Below, piece after piece: positions 60,701-64,000 of a stretch of DNA of 64,000 nucleotides. The translations under genes were made by a program, and so were the position numbers. The notes under the pieces are model-generated. The model saw only the letters and a list, made by a program, of their open reading frames with translations. It did not search any database and was not told the DNA's origin. The DNA is taken from NCBI GenBank assembly GCA_038049695.1, contig CP142452.1:49062501-49126500 (forward strand), written 5' to 3'. The first letter of the stretch is position 1; every line of letters starts with the position of its first letter. This DNA comes from Cinnamomum chago (lineage: Eukaryota > Streptophyta > Magnoliopsida > Laurales > Lauraceae).

Positions 60701-61174
60701 TCAATCTAAACGGGTCCCTCCCACAATCTCCTGAAAAGTTAGATTCTTCCTTTCTCGCTTTTCATTGTGTTTTGTATTTTTTTTATAGAGACAAAAAAAC
60801 CACAACTCTTGTCTTTCATTATTGATGAGAATTGTAAATCGGCTATAAACGCCACAAATCGGCTATAAACGCCAAAAATCGGCTATAAATGCCAAAAAAT
60901 CGCCTTTTACGGGAAAATAAAAAAACTGTCTCTTTTCTTAAATATATATGCAATGGAAACTTGAAAAGAAGTTGATTTCCATTTTTACTTGCGAAGATTG
61001 ATCTCCGGATCATCACTTGAAATTCCAAGTAAAATAGAAAATCTGGCACACCCACCCAAACACCCAAAAGCATTGATGCACGCTTCGCCCTCCGGGGGCG
61101 AAAGGGTCGGACCAAACGGACTCCCACGTCCGCCGACGCCCGGTAGCGCCCGGGGCCTGGAGCGCGTTCCATCA

Positions 61175-61195
61175 AGTTAGCACACCCGGTGGGAC
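61175..61195 (+). other. PBS-like sequence after the last LTR unit
   Basis: Three bases after the LTR end CA (61173-61174) comes a sequence ending GCACACCCGGTGGGAC (61180-61195), the form and position of a tRNA primer-binding site. The other five units share only its first seven bases (TGGCACA). Confidence 0.5.
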
Positions 61196-61950
61196 ATGAC
61201 TTGGGCAGCCAATCGACAGAGAAGGGTGATTCTTCATCTGGCCCATCTCTTCAATATGCGAAGAAGGTGGTGATGCGGGTTTTGAGCTCTTGGATTGAGA
61301 CCCTCCTTTCTGGACACTTGGTTGTTGCACGTAGCAAGATTCCGCATGTGAAGGAGATTCTCAAAGATGCTGAGGATGATATTGTTCTGGATGTTACGGA
61401 CGCCCGGGCGATCGTTGATAGGATCATTGCATTAGGCGACAGGTGGTTTGAGACCATCAGCTATCCTGATGACCAGTTCTTCCAAGAGATGTTCATGAAC
61501 CCTGCTGAGAAGGCTCAATCGGAATTGAAAGAGACTGCACAGGGCAGGAAGCAGCTGGTTCGGGAGAGGAACCGAGCGGAGTTAGACATCATCAGGCTGC
61601 AGCATGACCTTAGCATCCTTGATGGAGAGGTTGAGGAGGCAAGGAAGCATCTCGAACACTTAAAAGCCCAAGTCTCCAGTACGTGGACCGCCATAACAGA
61701 GGCTCGTGACAGGGAGAGTGCTTTGATTCACCAAGTTGTAGAGGCCGATCAGATTCTCAATAGGAAGGCTAGAGAGAATGAACGATGGCAGACTGCTCGG
61801 GATAATCTTCCTGGTGTAGCAGAAGGGATAGAGCCTTCTCCAGCTACTCATGGCAGATTCTTGAAGAAGCGTGCCTTGGAGACTCTGACGGATGAAGCCA
61901 AGAGTTTGCTTGAAGAGCTGAAAGCTTGGCTGGAGAGCAATTTTGGCTGA
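61189..61950 (+). CDS. coiled-coil ORF next to the LTR array; element-encoded, function unknown
   Basis: An open frame of about 250 residues; the true start is uncertain because the first codons overlap the PBS-like site and the first ATG lies at 61273 (MRVLSSWIETLL). The middle and C-terminal half is a coiled coil rich in Glu, Arg, Leu and Ala (NRAELDIIRLQHDLSILDGE, EEARKHLEHLKAQ, HQVVEADQILNRKARENERW), ending EELKAWLESNFG. Composition resembles the C-terminal tails of plant mobile domain proteins and the extra ORFs known in Tat/Ogre elements (ORF1 after the PBS, or the antisense ORF between integrase and the 3' LTR). It is opposite in strand to the integrase at 63490-64000, which favours the antisense ORF; its adjacency to a PBS-like site favours ORF1. 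No gag motif is seen. A host gene is unlikely. Confidence 0.5.
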   Translation: MGHDLGSQSTEKGDSSSGPSLQYAKKVVMRVLSSWIETLLSGHLVVARSKIPHVKEILKDAEDDIVLDVTDARAIVDRIIALGDRWFETISYPDDQFFQEMFMNPAEKAQSELKETAQGRKQLVRERNRAELDIIRLQHDLSILDGEVEEARKHLEHLKAQVSSTWTAITEARDRESALIHQVVEADQILNRKARENERWQTARDNLPGVAEGIEPSPATHGRFLKKRALETLTDEAKSLLEELKAWLESNFG

Positions 61951-62224
61951 GGCCCTGTTGTTTTTTTTTTTTTTTTTTTTTTTTTAACAGAAACTCTTTC
62001 TCTCTTTTTATATACCACATGTTTTTTTTTTTTGGTATACATTTTTGTAGTGCTTGTGAACACTTTTCTTTTCTTTTTTTTTTTTTTGGTACCACATGTA
62101 TTTTTTGGTACTTTTTTTTTTTTTTGTTTTCCCTACGCTCACTCAAATATTGTGATTAAAGTGATTGCTAAATGGGATGTGATCAAAAGTTTGTCATTTT
62201 GTGAGAAATCTTTTGACAAATGAT
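61951..62224. repeat. T-rich low-complexity stretch
   Basis: T runs near 61962-61985, 62023-62033, 62077-62088 and 62111-62125 with GGTAC(C/A)ACATGT between them. Non-coding. Confidence 0.7.
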
Positions 62225-62229
62225 TGTTT

Positions 62230-62712
62230 TGGCATGGGAGCCAGTTTTTGAGACATGTTTTGGCATGGGAGCCAGATTTTGCTTGCGGCATGAAAGCCAA
62301 TTTTTGGGTGGCATCTGTAGCCGGATTTGGGTTTATGGCATGAGAGCCAAAATTTTGGATGGCGTGGAAGCCGAAATTTTGAGGTGGCGTCGAAGCCGAT
62401 TTTGGTGGCGTGAAAGCCAAATTTTGGGATGGCATGAGAGCCAATTTTTTGAGATGGCATGAAAGCCGAATTTTGAGGTGGCATGAAAGCCGATTTTTTT
62501 TTGAGTGGCATGAAAACCGGTTTTGGTATGGCATGAGAGCCAATTTTTGTTTTTGGTGTAAGAACCAGATTTTGTTTTTGGCATGAAAGCCGGATTTTTT
62601 GAAAACTGAATTTTTTTTGGTTGGCATGGAAGCCGAATTTTGATTTTTGGCATGAAAGCCGGATTTTTGGCATGGAAGCCGGGTTTTTTGGCGTGAAAGC
62701 CAGGCTTTTGGT
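62230..62712. repeat. minisatellite of GGCATGRRAGCC units
   Basis: About 17 copies of GGCATGAAAGCCRRATTTT-like units, 20-35 bp apart, differing in spacer length. On the minus strand they read as repeating FHAxxK/SHAxxK peptides with no known function. Tat elements are known to have hypervariable, repeat-rich 3' untranslated regions, which fits its place left of the integrase. Confidence 0.85.
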
Positions 62713-62725
62713 TTTCAAAAACTGC

Positions 62726-63112
62726 AAGTATCGACTAAAAGTCGCCTCCCTGCTGAATGGTATTGCAAGTATCGATGGAATGTCGCCTCCTTGCTCATTC
62801 GGTTGCGAGTATCGATGGAATGTCGCCTCCCCGCGGATTTGGGTGCAAGTATCGACTAAGCGTCGCTTCCTTGCTTTTTTCTTCAAAAATTTTGTTTTGT
62901 GGGTATCGATGGAATGTCGCTTCCCCACGATTTTTGAATTTTGAGGTTTTTTCGAACCTTTGTTTTGTTTTTGTTTGTATTGAAATTTGGGTTGTGGATA
63001 TCAACTGGAACGTTGCGTCTCCACGATTTTGGGGTTTTGGAAGTATCGAATGGGGTTCGCATCCTTCCGATTTTGGGTTTTGCAAGTATCGACTGAACGT
63101 CGCTTCCCTGCG
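62726..63112. repeat. second minisatellite: GCAAGTATCGA...CTTGC units
   Basis: Eight ~30-bp units (near 62726, 62765, 62806, 62846, 62900, 62995, 63042 and 63083) with the core AAGTATCGACTGAACGTCGC. The better copies end in complementary GCAAG and CTTGC, so each could form a small hairpin. Confidence 0.8.
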
Positions 63113-63489
63113 GTTTTTGAAAAACCATTTTTTGTTTAAAGACACGAGGGTCGTAAATTTTGACTCAAAACCATTTTGGTGGTAAAAGTCGGGGTGGACT
63201 AGCGCTGAAATCCCTAGGTCCTGATTTTGTTTCAAACCATGAATTTTGGGTTCAAGGATCGAAAATTTTGGTCAAGTTTGGGAAGAGGCTTATAAACTTG
63301 GATTTTTGGAGTTGTTTTTTTTTTTTTTTGAACAATGAAACGATGAAAGAAACATTGTTTTGAGGGGTTTTTTTTTTTAGAAATTTCAACAAGAGGATGA
63401 AAATTCCAAAAGGACTGGGTTTGACGAGCAGATACCTAGGAATAGGCTTTGGCCGTGCAGGCGTCGCTCTGACCCGATGGAAGAAGCCT
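63113..63489. other. no gene; probable 3' untranslated region of the Tat element
   Basis: Between the integrase stop (minus strand) and the minisatellites. It contains two T runs. Nothing else is recognised. Confidence 0.4.
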
Positions 63490-64000
63490 TCAAGGGTAGT
63501 ACCGCTTTAAGAAGTTTCCATTGATGGGCAGCATACATCTGTCACCCTCCATGTTTAGAAGGGCGTATGCGCCGTTGGAGAAGACTTTGTCGATGACGAA
63601 AGGTCCCTCCCATTTTGGTTCAAATTTGCCTTTGGATTTGTGAGTAAAAACCATAGGTCTTTTTACTGTAAGAACCAAGTCTCCCTTTTTGTAGGCGCGT
63701 TGCCTGACCTTCTTGTCAAAAGATCCTGCCATGCGTGCTTGGTAGAGTTCGATGCTTTGTAGAGCTTCGAGCCGTCTCTCGTCGAGATTGTCCAGCTCAT
63801 TGAGTCGCAACTTTACATTGCTTTCTTGAGTCATGTCATTTTGTAGAGATACCCTCAGAGAAGGAATTTGTACCTCTAAGGGCACGACAGCTTCACATCC
63901 ATAGACCAAGGAGAATGGTGTGCTATGGGTTGGTCCTCGAACAGTAGTTCGATAGGCCCACAAGGCTTCAGGAAGCTTGTCGCCCCAGTCTCTTTTGTGA
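63490..64000 (-). pseudogene. Tat-lineage Ty3/gypsy integrase C-terminal region, runs off the window
   Basis: The minus-strand frame is open to the window edge. It shows the integrase core end (GDKLPEALWAYRTTVRGPTH, then STPFSLVYGCEAVVPLEV) and the C-terminal DNA-binding part (ERRLEALQSIELYQARMAG, KKGDLVLTVKRP, GKFEPKWEGPFVIDKVFSNG) and ends in GNFLKRYYP with no chromodomain. That pattern is characteristic of Tat/Ogre-type elements. The rest of pol lies to the right of the window. No break is visible in the visible part. Confidence 0.88.

Larger units (their letters stand above)
49835..61174 (+). repeat. tandem array of six ~1.9-kb LTR-derived units
   Basis: Units: U1 49835-51703, U2 51704-53611 (1908 bp), U3 53612-55500 (1889), U4 55501-57408 (1908), U5 57409-59297 (1889), U6 59298-61174. 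Each carries the 3' ~1.87 kb of the LTR: GC-rich GGGTCGCA block, CTATAAATAG TATA box, 19-bp microrepeats (AGGATCAAGAAAAATTCTC), three CGGCTATAAACGCCA repeats, and the end GCGTTCCATCA + AGT + TGGCACA. Units are over 99% alike. The 1908/1889 difference is one 19-bp microrepeat. Only U6 is followed by a full PBS-like sequence. Short frames inside units are not genes. Confidence 0.95.

Noticed and set aside
49835-61174. Many repeated ORFs of 76-148 codons on both strands inside the array units
   Set aside because: They recur only because the DNA recurs, overlap each other on opposite strands and show no domain; they are shadows of LTR sequence.
49835-61174. Centromeric satellite interpretation of the 1.9-kb array
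   Set aside because: The unit carries an LTR end, TATA box and PBS start, and flanks are gene-containing within 7 kb; an LTR origin explains it better, though later satellite evolution is possible.
61844-62146. Lys-rich minus-strand ORFs
   Set aside because: Produced by T runs on the plus strand; no real coding signal.
62230-63112. CRISPR-like array of regularly repeated short units
   Set aside because: Units are degenerate, spacing varies, spacers are themselves repeats and the genome is a plant; these are minisatellites.

Overview
The window is nuclear DNA of a flowering plant. The evidence is two intron/exon-structured host genes of plant-specific subfamilies (an MMD1-type PHD-finger protein and an ANTH-domain clathrin-assembly protein) in a sea of plant-type repeats: Ty1/copia, Ty3/gypsy (Tat and chromovirus-like), TRIMs, L1-type LINEs, hAT and PIF/Harbinger MITEs. 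I cannot fix the species; a repeat-rich woody lineage is plausible.

Layout. 0-15 kb is layered, mostly old repeat: an LTR fragment at the left edge, degraded copia pol, a short 5'-truncated LINE tail with a 19-bp target duplication (4.4-4.85 kb), a gag-protease-only LTR element with matching ends (5178-9065) that itself carries a complete TRIM (6595-6923), a copia 3' end (11.7-12.4 kb) and an antisense LINE (12.5-15.1 kb) interrupted by a TIR element. 15628-21051 is a young, nearly complete Ty1/copia element. 21.7-31.6 kb holds two hAT-type elements with perfect 8-bp duplications, a large fold-back structure carrying an NTF2-domain gene fragment, two TRIM loci (one a composite array) and scattered coding-like pieces of an unrecognised minus-strand gene.

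The gene island is 32.9-42.8 kb: the PHD-finger gene (three exons, 37609 to 32925, minus) and the single-exon ANTH gene (42717 to 41371, minus), separated by a PIF/Harbinger-type element with an internal 167-bp tandem repeat and by Tourist-like MITEs.

45.3-47 kb is a LINE 3' half. From 47000 a long LTR starts (TGTCACGCCCC) and its promoter/R/U5 end is amplified into a tandem array of six ~1.9-kb units (49.8-61.17 kb) with higher-order A/B structure and an identical hairpin junction between units. It ends in a PBS-like sequence and a plus-strand coiled-coil ORF (61189-61950), followed by two minisatellites and the minus-strand integrase end of a Tat-lineage Ty3/gypsy element running off the right edge. 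This expanded-LTR region is the most unusual part of the window. The two host genes have unrelated jobs (chromatin reading, endocytosis) and are linked only by position.
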